51,944 nt of DNA, from assembly GCA_021799615.1 (NCBI GenBank), contig JAJZAC010000006.1, positions 1-51,944 on the forward strand, read 5' to 3'. Made by a program: the position numbers and the translations under genes. Below are positions 16,163 through 22,997 of the stretch, in pieces; the stretch's first letter is position 1, and each line of letters opens with the position of its first letter. The stretch comes from Actinomycetes bacterium (GTDB taxonomy: Bacteria; Actinomycetota; Acidimicrobiia; Acidimicrobiales; RAAP-2). A model generated the notes under the pieces. The model saw only the letters and a program-made list of their open reading frames with translations, ran no database searches and was not told the origin of the DNA.

Positions 16163-16774
16163 TCACCGGGCCGGCCGCCACATGCACCACAACGTGGGGC
16201 CGCCCCCGGCCGGTCGCAGCTCCTCGACGACCTCGAAGCCGAACCGGGCGTAGAGGGGGACGTTGCGCTCCTTCGACGACTCCAGATAGGCGGGCAGGCC
16301 CTCGGCGTCGACGCGGGCCACCCCGTCCGCCAGCAGGGACGAGCCGATCCCCTTGCCCTGCCGGTCGGGCTCCACGCCCAGGTTGGCCAGGTACCAGTGG
16401 GGCTCCTTCGGGTGGTGGGCGTCGATGGCCAGCAGGAACCCGATGGCCGCCGGCGCATGCGGACCGAGCAGGTGCACCGAGGTCGGCAGCAGCTGGAGCA
16501 GCTCGAGCACCGGCCGGCGCGGGCGGAACGGCGGTCCCCAGACGGCCACCCCACCGCCGTCACCTGCCGTGTACACGTGGCCGTGGGGAAGGTACTGCAG
16601 CCCCACCTCCCGGGTGAAGAACGACCGCAGGCCGCGCCGGCGCCGGCCAGGCGAGCGGAACATGAACTGCGACACGGGGTCGTCGTCGAACGCCCGTACC
16701 AGGGTCGCCACTGCGGCCGGCAGGCCGGCGCGCTCCAGCCGGCGGACCTCGGGGGGGGGGGGGGGGGTGGTCAC
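16163..16774 (-). CDS. GNAT-family N-acetyltransferase with poly-C tract at its start
   Basis: The 203-residue protein carries the GNAT acetyl-CoA loop PDRQGKGIGSSLL and the fold's C-terminal YARFGFEVVEE, so it transfers an acetyl group from acetyl-CoA to an amine. The substrate is unknown. GTG 16774 is chosen because TAGCAT lies exactly 7 bases upstream; an upstream frame extension lacks support. Codons 2 to 8 contain a run of 17 C (17 G on the plus strand, 16751-16767) encoding Thr-Thr-Pro-Pro-Pro-Pro-Pro. Slippage there would switch the gene off, so the length could vary between cells or be a sequencing error. Confidence 0.82.
   Translation of the reverse strand: MTTPPPPPEVRRLERAGLPAAVATLVRAFDDDPVSQFMFRSPGRRRRGLRSFFTREVGLQYLPHGHVYTAGDGGGVAVWGPPFRPRRPVLELLQLLPTSVHLLGPHAPAAIGFLLAIDAHHPKEPHWYLANLGVEPDRQGKGIGSSLLADGVARVDAEGLPAYLESSKERNVPLYARFGFEVVEELRPAGGGPTLWCMWRPAR
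16751..16767 (-). repeat. 17-base C homopolymer in the GNAT start region
   Basis: Seventeen consecutive G on the plus strand read as C in codons 3 to 8 of the acetyltransferase. It is by far the longest homopolymer in the window. Confidence 0.8.
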
Positions 16775-16781
16775 CGGCCGG

Positions 16782-16787
16782 ATGCTA
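16782..16787 (-). promoter_or_regulatory. -10 element TAGCAT, leaderless promoter
   Basis: On the minus strand TAGCAT is followed by 7 bases and the GTG at 16774. It decides the GNAT start. Confidence 0.55.
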
Positions 16788-16868
16788 CCCGTGGACCCCC
16801 GCCGGTGCCCGGACCGGGCCGGGCTGGACCGGACCGGGCCACGGCACGTCACCGGAGGGCGTCACCGT

Positions 16869-17480
16869 TCAGTTGACCGACGGGTCCTCCGGATGGGCGG
16901 CGACGAGCGCCCACCGCCCGCCCTGGCGGCGCAGGACCCGGGCCCACAGCGACCGGGGCTCGGGGTCGAGGGCGTCGCACGGCTCGGCGGGCACCACGAA
17001 CCACGACCCCGAGGCGATCTCGTCCTCGAGCTGGCCCTCGTCCCAGCCGGCGTAGCCGGCGAAGACCCGCACGGCGACCAGGGTGGGAACCGGCGGCACG
17101 GCCAGGTCGAAGGTGCCGACCGGGTCGGCGTCCCCGACCACCCGGCGCCAACCGGCGGGCGCGGTCTCGGGGTCCGGCTCCCCGGCCAGCCGACCCAGGC
17201 CCACGAGCGCGTTGGACGCCACCGGGCCCCCGCGGAAGATCTCCGCGGGTCCCGCGGCCAGCGGCCGCCACGGCGGCAGGATCTCGCCCACGTCCACGCC
17301 GCCGGGACTGTCGAGGACGACGCCGAGCGCCCCGTGCGCGCCGTGGTCCAGTATCAGCGTCACCGTGCGCTCGAAGTTGGGGTCGACCAGGCGGGGCGTG
17401 GCCACGAGCAGGTACCCGGTCAGCTCGGCAGGTACCGCCCTGCCGCAGTAGGGATCGAAGGCGCCGAAGGACGCGAGCAT
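16869..17480 (-). CDS. YqgE/AlgH family (UPF0301, DUF179) protein
   Basis: The 203-residue protein shows the AlgH signature blocks: GYLLVATPRLVDPNFERTV, ILDHGAHGALGVVLDSP, FRGGPVASNALVGLG and VFAGYAGWDEGQLEDEI, ending near GSWFVV. The family is small, cytosolic and of uncertain biochemical function; in pseudomonads it affects alginate and other regulation. ATG 17480 fits the family's start; an in-frame GTG at 17507 is possible. It is divergent from the small zinc-finger gene at 17547. Confidence 0.88.
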   Translation of the reverse strand: MLASFGAFDPYCGRAVPAELTGYLLVATPRLVDPNFERTVTLILDHGAHGALGVVLDSPGGVDVGEILPPWRPLAAGPAEIFRGGPVASNALVGLGRLAGEPDPETAPAGWRRVVGDADPVGTFDLAVPPVPTLVAVRVFAGYAGWDEGQLEDEIASGSWFVVPAEPCDALDPEPRSLWARVLRRQGGRWALVAAHPEDPSVN

Positions 17481-17525
17481 TCCTGCATCTTTGCCCAACG
17501 GGCCCACACTCGCGACGGACGTGAC

Positions 17526-17531
17526 TAGCTT
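17526..17531 (+). promoter_or_regulatory. -10 element TAGCTT with short leader
   Basis: TAGCTT lies 15 bases before GTG 17547, and GGCGGA about 5 bases before that GTG serves as a ribosome binding site. This is a leadered contrast to the leaderless sites nearby. Confidence 0.35.
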
Positions 17532-17546
17532 CCCCGGCGGAAATGC

Positions 17547-17789
17547 GTGACGCTGGGGGCCGTGGCAGCGCGTCAGCAGCGACGAGGGCAACAGCGCCGC
17601 AGGCCGGAGCCGCCGGCCGAGCGCCGGCTGGGGCACTGGCGGGCCGACGGCGCGCCCAAGGCCCGGTACTCGACCTCGGCTGCCGCGGAGCGGGCGTCGC
17701 TGTGGGCCCGGCTGGAGCACGGCAGCGACCTCCATCCCTACCAGTGCGAGTTCTGCCGTGGGTGGCATCTGGGCAGCCGCCCCGACTGA
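17547..17789 (+). CDS. Small basic protein with CxxC-WHLG zinc-finger-like end
   Basis: The 80-residue, Arg-rich protein ends in YQCEFCRGWHLGSR, a Cys-x2-Cys with following Trp-His that recurs in short conserved actinobacterial proteins of unknown role. The central ASLWARLEHGSDLHPYQC resembles those proteins. A single-zinc knuckle using two Cys and His residues is likely, and nucleic-acid binding is a guess. It lies between algH (divergent) and mscL (convergent). Confidence 0.65.
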   Translation: MTLGAVAARQQRRGQQRRRPEPPAERRLGHWRADGAPKARYSTSAAAERASLWARLEHGSDLHPYQCEFCRGWHLGSRPD

Positions 17790-17816
17790 TCCCGTCCGGC
17801 GGCTCCTCCCCGGCCC

Positions 17817-18263
17817 CTACTCGGCCGCGACCACCGGCACCGTCGGGGTCAGCGGGCCGGTGCAGTAGGCGCACCGGGTGGCGGCCGGCGGCACCTCGGA
17901 CAGGCAGGCCGGGCACTGCACCAGCGGCGTCTCCGCTGCCGGCCCCCTGCCCAGGCGCCGCATCAGGTGGTTGACCGGCGTGACCACGAGGAAGAACACC
18001 ACCGCCGCCACCACCAGGAACGTGACCACGGCGTTGACGAAGTCCCCGTAGGCGAACGAACTGCCGTGCAGGGTGAACGTGAAGTTCTTGAAGTCGCCGG
18101 ACGTACCGCCGATGGCGGCTACCAGGGGGGTGATGAAGTCCTTGACCAGCGCGGTGACCACGGCGGTGAAGGCGGCGCCGACGGCCACGGCCACGGCCAG
18201 GTCGACGATGTTCCCTCGCAGCAGGAAGTCACGGAATTCCTTGACGATGCCATGCGAGCGCAT
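17817..18263 (-). CDS. mscL: Large-conductance mechanosensitive channel with C-terminal zinc ribbon
   Basis: The 148-residue protein begins with the MscL N-terminal amphipathic helix and TM1 (FRDFLLRGNIVDLAVAVAVG, GAAFTAVV). A short periplasmic loop and TM2 (about residues 75-97) follow, with VVTPVNHLMRR after it. MscL opens under membrane tension to release solutes in hypo-osmotic shock. The usual charged C-terminal helix is followed by a zinc ribbon with C117, C120, C131 and C134. ATG 18263 has GAGGAGG about 5 bases upstream, a strong Shine-Dalgarno that contrasts with its leaderless neighbours. Confidence 0.93.
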   Translation of the reverse strand: MRSHGIVKEFRDFLLRGNIVDLAVAVAVGAAFTAVVTALVKDFITPLVAAIGGTSGDFKNFTFTLHGSSFAYGDFVNAVVTFLVVAAVVFFLVVTPVNHLMRRLGRGPAAETPLVQCPACLSEVPPAATRCAYCTGPLTPTVPVVAAE

Positions 18264-18312
18264 CGCACCTCCTCGTCGTGCGGGGCCGGGCTCGCCCCGG
18301 CCGACGGCGACC

Positions 18313-18318
18313 AGCGTA
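18313..18318 (-). promoter_or_regulatory. -10 element TACGCT for mscL
   Basis: On the minus strand TACGCT lies about 50 bases before the mscL ATG, giving a leader of about 40 bases that contains a GAGGAGG ribosome binding site. Confidence 0.35.
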
Positions 18319-18353
18319 GGGGCCCACCGGGCAGGCCGCCCGGACGACCGGCG

Positions 18354-18836
18354 TCAGGTCCCGGCCCGCCCGTACACCGACGCCCGCCACCGGCCGGTGG
18401 TGGGGACCGAGCACAGGGCGGCGGCCGCGTCGACCAGCCACCGCAGGACGTCGCCGTCGGGAACGCCGTCGGGGAGTCGGACCACCAGGCCGCGCCGGGG
18501 GTGGTCCTGGACCACCCGCCACCCGGCAGGGATCCCCGGGCCGGACTGGCGGAGCCGGAGGGCGGCCCGACGGCCGGCGCCGTGCTGGATCCCCGCCTCC
18601 GCCGGTTGGACCGCGCCGCCGCGCCCCGGTCGGGACGGCACGTAGGTGGCGGTCGGCACGGCCGGGCCCACGGTGCCGAAGATGGCGAACGGCCCCTGCG
18701 GCGGCGGCCGGTCCTCGTCGGCCACCTCCGGGGAGCAGTTCACCCACCCGCCACCCGGCACACCGGCGAGAGCGGCGACGAGTGGACCCAGCTCGGCCGG
18801 GTCCACGTCGAGCTCGGCCACGGGCCTGCGGCTCAC
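18354..18836 (-). CDS. Hypothetical protein, last gene of nitroreductase operon
   Basis: I do not recognise this 160-residue protein. It lacks a signal peptide and membrane segments. It has a short acidic start (ELDVDPAELGPLVAAL), a Pro/Gly-rich middle and a C-terminal stretch with WRVVQDHPRRGLVVRLPDG and LRWLVDAAAALCSV that may fold. GTG 18836 overlaps the nitroreductase stop by 4 bases, which supports it as a real co-translated gene. Confidence 0.6.
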   Translation of the reverse strand: MSRRPVAELDVDPAELGPLVAALAGVPGGGWVNCSPEVADEDRPPPQGPFAIFGTVGPAVPTATYVPSRPGRGGAVQPAEAGIQHGAGRRAALRLRQSGPGIPAGWRVVQDHPRRGLVVRLPDGVPDGDVLRWLVDAAAALCSVPTTGRWRASVYGRAGT

Positions 18837-19534
18837 GGGCCGCCGGGCGGTGCGAACGGGGTGCCGTCGTAGCGGTCGACGGTGGTGAAGGCCGCCACCG
18901 GCTCCCGCCGCAGCCGGGTCGACCGGTGGACGGGGTGCCCGAGGGCGATCACGCCGGCCATCACCACCTCGTCGGGCAGTCCGAGCACGGTGCGCAGGTG
19001 GGGCTCGCCCCGGACCGCCATCGTCGTGACCACGCCCCCCAACCCCTCGTCGCGGGCGGCGAGGAGGATGCTCCAGGCGAACGGGTAGACCGATGCCCCA
19101 CCCACCAGCGGGATGCGGTCGAGATCCCGGTCTACCGTGGCCAGCCGGCGCAGGTCGGCCAGGAGGACGAGCAGGACGGGCACCTCGTCGAGGTGCTCGG
19201 GGAACCCGCCGGGACCGGCGGCGGCCTGGGCGGCGAGCGCCGGCGCCGTGCTGACGGCGTCGGACTCGGCGGCCCGGTCGTTCAGCGCACCCCAGGGCGT
19301 CAGCCCGGCCGCCCCCTGGGCCAGGTACTCGTACCACCCGGCGAGGTAGGCGTCGCGCAGTGCCCGGCGGACCTCGGGACGGCGCACCACGACCACCCGC
19401 CAGGCCTGGCGGTTCCCGCCGTTCGGTGCGAAGCGGGCGGCGTCGAGGATGCGCCCCAGCACGGCGTCGTCGACCGGCTCGCCGGTGAACTCCCGGACGG
19501 CGCCGGTCGTCCGCAGGGCCTCGCCCAGTTCCAC
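18833..19534 (-). CDS. Nitroreductase-family flavoprotein
   Basis: The 233-residue protein has the FMN-binding nitroreductase start TTGAVREFTGEPVDDAVLGRI, then ARFAPNGGNRQAWRVVVVR (the APSGGNxQPW-like phosphate/FMN loop) and a C-terminal ARDEGLGGVVTT. The family reduces nitro compounds, quinones or enones with NAD(P)H and FMN. It sits 17 bases after a peroxiredoxin gene in the NhaA operon, so a redox-stress or detoxification role is likely. GTG 19534 is the first start after the peroxiredoxin stop. Confidence 0.85.
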   Translation of the reverse strand: MELGEALRTTGAVREFTGEPVDDAVLGRILDAARFAPNGGNRQAWRVVVVRRPEVRRALRDAYLAGWYEYLAQGAAGLTPWGALNDRAAESDAVSTAPALAAQAAAGPGGFPEHLDEVPVLLVLLADLRRLATVDRDLDRIPLVGGASVYPFAWSILLAARDEGLGGVVTTMAVRGEPHLRTVLGLPDEVVMAGVIALGHPVHRSTRLRREPVAAFTTVDRYDGTPFAPPGGP

Positions 19535-19551
19535 GCCGCTCCCGCCGGTCC

Positions 19552-20034
19552 TCAGAGCTCGGCCAGCACCGAGTCGGCCGCGCTGACCGTCAGGCCAGGT
19601 CCCGGCTCGACGAACACGGCCGACACGACGCCGTCGTCGATGATCGCTGCGTAACGCTGCGACCGGATGCCCAATCCGAAGGCGGACCCGTCCATCTCCA
19701 GCCCGGCGGCCCGGGTGAACTCGCCGTTGCCGTCGGCCAGCATCAGCACCTTGTCGTCCACCTCGTGCGCCTGGCCCCAGGCGCCCATCACGAAGGGGTC
19801 GTTGACGGCGATGCAGGCGATGGTGTCGACGCCCTTCGCCCGGAGCTCGTCGTTGCGGAGCAGGAAGCTGGGAAGGTGGTAGTCCGAACAGGTCGGGGTG
19901 AAGGCGCCGGGGACGGCGAAGAGGACCACCTTGCCCGTTCCCAGCACCTCGCCGGTCCGGACGGGCTGGGGGCCCTCCGGGCCCATGGTCATCACCTGCA
20001 CGTCGGGGATGCGGTCTCCGGCGGCGATCGTCAT
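19552..20034 (-). CDS. Peroxiredoxin, Prx5/AhpE-like redoxin
   Basis: The 160-residue thioredoxin-fold protein has the peroxidatic motif PGAFTPTCS (C49) and VNDPFVMGAWGQAHE, typical of the Prx5 type. It reduces hydrogen peroxide and organic peroxides. No second conserved Cys at the 2-Cys resolving position is evident; another Cys is present at IACIAV. Its ATG overlaps the nhaA stop by 4 bases (ATGA), tying it to the antiporter operon. Confidence 0.9.
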   Translation of the reverse strand: MTIAAGDRIPDVQVMTMGPEGPQPVRTGEVLGTGKVVLFAVPGAFTPTCSDYHLPSFLLRNDELRAKGVDTIACIAVNDPFVMGAWGQAHEVDDKVLMLADGNGEFTRAAGLEMDGSAFGLGIRSQRYAAIIDDGVVSAVFVEPGPGLTVSAADSVLAEL

Positions 20035-21257
20035 GTCTCCTCCTCGGGGTCGTCGCGGTCAGCATACGGCGAGCCCGCCGGGCGCGGACCGGAGGCGACG
20101 GCCCGGCGGTGGAACACGGCGAAGAGGGACGCGCCGAGGACGAACGCCACCGCCGACCCGGCGACCAGGCCCAGCTCGGCCGCCCCCACCAGCGACGGCT
20201 GGTCCCGGTAGACGGACGTGGCTACCAGGACGGGCACGGTGAACCCGATCCCGGCCACGGCCGAGCCGCCCACCAGGTGCCGCCACCGCACCCCGGTCGG
20301 GAGGCGGGCACCTCCCAGCCGCACCGCCAGCAACGAGGCGCCGGAGATACCGAGCACCTTGCCCGCCACCCGGGCCGTCGCCACACCGGCGAAGACGCCG
20401 CCGGCGCCCGCCGGCGCCAGGACCCGCGCCGACAGGGTGAGCCCGGCGTTGGCCAGGCCGAACACGGGCAGGACCACGAAGGTCGACAGCGGCACCGCCA
20501 CCCGCTCCACCCGCCCGGCGGCCGCCGCCGGCACGAGGGCCCCGGCCGCCACCCCGGCGAGTGCCGGCTCGACGCCACCGGCCGCCAGGAGGAACCACAA
20601 GGGCAGCGACCCGACCAGGGCGGGCCAGGCCCGGTCCCCCTGCCACCGGACCCGGACCACGACGAGCACAGCAAGCACGGTGCCGGCGCCGACGAGGGCG
20701 AGGGGGTGCAGCGCCGAGGCGCCGGTCACCGCCAGGACGGCGACCGACCCCAGGTCGTCGGCGACGGCCAGGGCCAGCAACCACGCCCGCACCCCCGCCG
20801 GCACCCGCCGACCGAGCACAGCCAGAGCGGCCAGGGCCACGGCGATGTCGGTGGCGAGGGGGATCCCCCAGCCACGAACTCCGGGCTGCCCGGTGTTCCA
20901 CGCCAGGTACACGAGTGCGGCCCCCACCATGCCGCCGACCGCGCCCACGACGGGCAGGGCGGCCGCCCGCCGGTCGGCCAGTGCCCCGTCACGGCGCTCC
21001 CGACCCAGCTCCAGCCCGACGACGAGGAAGAAGACGGCCATCAACCCGCCGTTCACCAGCCCCCGGGGCGTGCCCACCTGCGCCGCCGCGCCCGGCACCA
21101 GCGACAGGCCCCGTTCCCACACGGCCGGGTACGAACCCCGGCCGGGCACGTTCGCCCACACCAGGGCGGCCACGCCGGCCACGGCCAGCAGGGCGCCACC
21201 CGCCACCTCGTCGGTGACGAACCGGCGTGCCGCCTTCCGGTCCGGACCGCCGCTCAC
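20031..21257 (-). CDS. nhaA: Na+/H+ antiporter NhaA
   Basis: The 408-residue membrane protein matches NhaA. It shows FFLVVGLELGRE early, then PLATDIAVALAALAVLGRRVP, LALAVADDLGSVAVLAV with the two essential Asp, and GIGFTVPVLVATSVYRD late in the protein. NhaA exchanges protons for sodium across the inner membrane and sets pH and salt tolerance. It follows a 51-residue zinc-ribbon gene by 21 bases and overlaps the peroxiredoxin gene. Confidence 0.93.
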   Translation of the reverse strand: MSGGPDRKAARRFVTDEVAGGALLAVAGVAALVWANVPGRGSYPAVWERGLSLVPGAAAQVGTPRGLVNGGLMAVFFLVVGLELGRERRDGALADRRAAALPVVGAVGGMVGAALVYLAWNTGQPGVRGWGIPLATDIAVALAALAVLGRRVPAGVRAWLLALAVADDLGSVAVLAVTGASALHPLALVGAGTVLAVLVVVRVRWQGDRAWPALVGSLPLWFLLAAGGVEPALAGVAAGALVPAAAAGRVERVAVPLSTFVVLPVFGLANAGLTLSARVLAPAGAGGVFAGVATARVAGKVLGISGASLLAVRLGGARLPTGVRWRHLVGGSAVAGIGFTVPVLVATSVYRDQPSLVGAAELGLVAGSAVAFVLGASLFAVFHRRAVASGPRPAGSPYADRDDPEEET

Positions 21258-21278
21258 CCGGCGGTGCCTCGCACCGGC

Positions 21279-21434
21279 TCAGGCGTCGCCGCCGTCACCC
21301 CCGTCGACGTCCACCGCCACCACCCGCTGGCACCGGGTGCACCAGGCTGCGGCATCGCCCGACGAGGGGTGGACGAGTGCGCCGCACGAGGTGCAACGGT
21401 AGATCACCGGGGACCGGGTCGACGGGCTGGTCAT
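21279..21434 (-). CDS. 51-residue zinc-ribbon protein
   Basis: This short frame encodes YRCTSCGALVHP and, about 20 residues later, AWCTRCQRV. These are two CxxC knuckles that make a complete zinc ribbon, followed by an acidic DVDGGDGGD tail. The start ATG 21434 and the stop, 21 bases before nhaA, put it at the head of the NhaA/peroxiredoxin/nitroreductase operon. Zinc or redox sensing is possible, but nothing shows it. The CxxC spacing makes chance unlikely. Confidence 0.65.
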   Translation of the reverse strand: MTSPSTRSPVIYRCTSCGALVHPSSGDAAAWCTRCQRVVAVDVDGGDGGDA

Positions 21435-21548
21435 GGCGGAGGAGATCTTCGCACAGGAAGCGCAACCGGCGACAGGGAGTCACCACGCCACCACGCGGAT
21501 GGGCGGACGCAGGGCGCGGCCAGGTGGGTGCGGGGCACCGGCCGGAGG

Positions 21549-21554
21549 TAGGGT
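21549..21554 (+). promoter_or_regulatory. -10 element TAGGGT for the GlcD-like operon
   Basis: TAGGGT lies about 45 bases before ATG 21600, which has a GGGGGTGGA ribosome binding site. This is a leadered transcript. Confidence 0.35.
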
Positions 21555-21599
21555 GCAGCCGTCGGCGAGCAGTCGCCGGAGGACGCGAGCGGGGGTGGA

Positions 21600-22997
21600 A
21601 TGGGAGACGTCTTCGAGCAGCTTGCCCGGATCGTGGGCGGGGACGACGTGCTCGTCGGCGACCGTATCGACGCTGACGCCGAGCACGACGAGGCGCTGAC
21701 CGTCACGCCGGTCCGCCCTCTCGCCGTGGTCCGCCCCGGCACCACCGACGAGGTGGCCGCCATCGTGGCACTGGCACGAGCGACGGGCACCCCGCTGACG
21801 GCCCGCGGCTCGGCCACCGGGCTGGCCGGCGGGTGCGTCCCGGCCGAGGGCGGTGTCGTCGTCTCCTTCGAACGGATGGACCGGATCCTCGAGATCGACA
21901 CGGCCAACAACGTCGCCGTGGTCGAACCCGGCGTCACCCTCCGGAGCCTGGAGGAGGCTCTCACCCCCCTCGGCCTCGTCTACCCCGTCTACCCCGGCGA
22001 GCTCTCGGCCAGCCTGGGGGGGAACGTCGCCACCAACGCCGGGGGGATGCGGGCCGTGAAGTACGGCGTCACCCGCCACCAAGTCCTGGGCGTCACCGCC
22101 GTGCTCGGCACCGGCGAGGTGGTCACCAGCGGGGGCAAGTTCGTGAAGTCGACCAGCGGGTACGACCTCACCCAGCTCATCGTCGGCTCGGAGGGCACCC
22201 TGGCCCTCGTCACCCGGGCCGTCCTCAAACTGTGGCCCCGGCCGCCGGTCGCCACCACGGTCCTCGTGCCCTTCCGCACCCTCGAGGAGGTCTCGAACGC
22301 CGTCCCCCCCATCGTGGCCAGCGGGATCGCGCCCCGGGTGGTGGAGTACATCGACGTCATGTCGATGGCCGGCATCACCTCCAACGCCCAGATGGACCTG
22401 GGGATCGAGGAGTCGGTGCGCGAGGCGGCCATGGCCTACCTGGTCGTCGTGGTCGAGGGGTTTGCCGCCGACCGGGTCGAGGAGGACGTGGCCGCCCTGG
22501 CCGGGCTGGTCTCCGAGCTCGGCGCCCTCGACGTCTACGTCCTGCCCGAGCAGGCCGGCGCCCGGCTGATCGAGGCCCGGGAGCACGCGTTCTGGGCGGC
22601 GAAGGCGGCCGGTGCCGACGACATCGTCGACGTCGTCGTCCCCCGGGCGTCCATCCCCGAGTACCTGCAACGGGTCGGAGACCTGGCCGCGGCCGAGTCG
22701 TCGCTCGTGGTGGGGTGCGGCCACGCCGGCGACGGCAACGTCCACCTGTCGGTGTTCCAGTCCGATCCCGAGATCCGCCGCCGGTTGGTGCACGCCATCG
22801 TCGCTACCGGCGTCGCCATGGGCGGGGCCGTCTCGGGCGAGCACGGCATCGGCACGGAGAAGAAGCATGCGCTGGCAGAATTGGAGGACCCGGTGAAGCT
22901 CGACCTCATGCGCCGCATCAAGGCGGCCTTCGACCCCGACGGCATCCTCAACCCGGGCAAGGTGTTCGACACCGCGCCGGCCGGGAGCGCACGGTGA
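21600..22997 (+). CDS. FAD-linked 2-hydroxyacid dehydrogenase, GlcD-like
   Basis: The 465-residue protein has the VAO/PCMH FAD domain: RPGTTDEVAAIVALAR, the pyrophosphate loop TARGSATGLAGGCVP, and GYDLTQLIVGSEGTLALVT. It also has the FAD-oxidase C-terminal domain with CGHAGDGNVHLSVF and SGEHGIGTEKK. Glycolate oxidase GlcD and D-lactate dehydrogenases have this fold and oxidise a 2-hydroxyacid to a 2-oxoacid. A GGGGGTGGA Shine-Dalgarno precedes ATG 21600. The stop overlaps a ThDP-enzyme gene, which suggests that the 2-oxoacid product is used by that enzyme. Confidence 0.85.
   Translation: MGDVFEQLARIVGGDDVLVGDRIDADAEHDEALTVTPVRPLAVVRPGTTDEVAAIVALARATGTPLTARGSATGLAGGCVPAEGGVVVSFERMDRILEIDTANNVAVVEPGVTLRSLEEALTPLGLVYPVYPGELSASLGGNVATNAGGMRAVKYGVTRHQVLGVTAVLGTGEVVTSGGKFVKSTSGYDLTQLIVGSEGTLALVTRAVLKLWPRPPVATTVLVPFRTLEEVSNAVPPIVASGIAPRVVEYIDVMSMAGITSNAQMDLGIEESVREAAMAYLVVVVEGFAADRVEEDVAALAGLVSELGALDVYVLPEQAGARLIEAREHAFWAAKAAGADDIVDVVVPRASIPEYLQRVGDLAAAESSLVVGCGHAGDGNVHLSVFQSDPEIRRRLVHAIVATGVAMGGAVSGEHGIGTEKKHALAELEDPVKLDLMRRIKAAFDPDGILNPGKVFDTAPAGSAR

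Noticed and set aside
16775-16852. ATG 16852 as start of the GNAT
   Set aside because: The extra 26 residues have no similarity to the fold, and the TAGCAT -10 lies within this stretch.
17481-17768. Start of AlgH at 17768, antisense to the 80-residue zinc-finger gene
   Set aside because: The first 96 residues of that frame do not belong to the family, which begins near GAFDPYCGR, and they overlap another likely gene.
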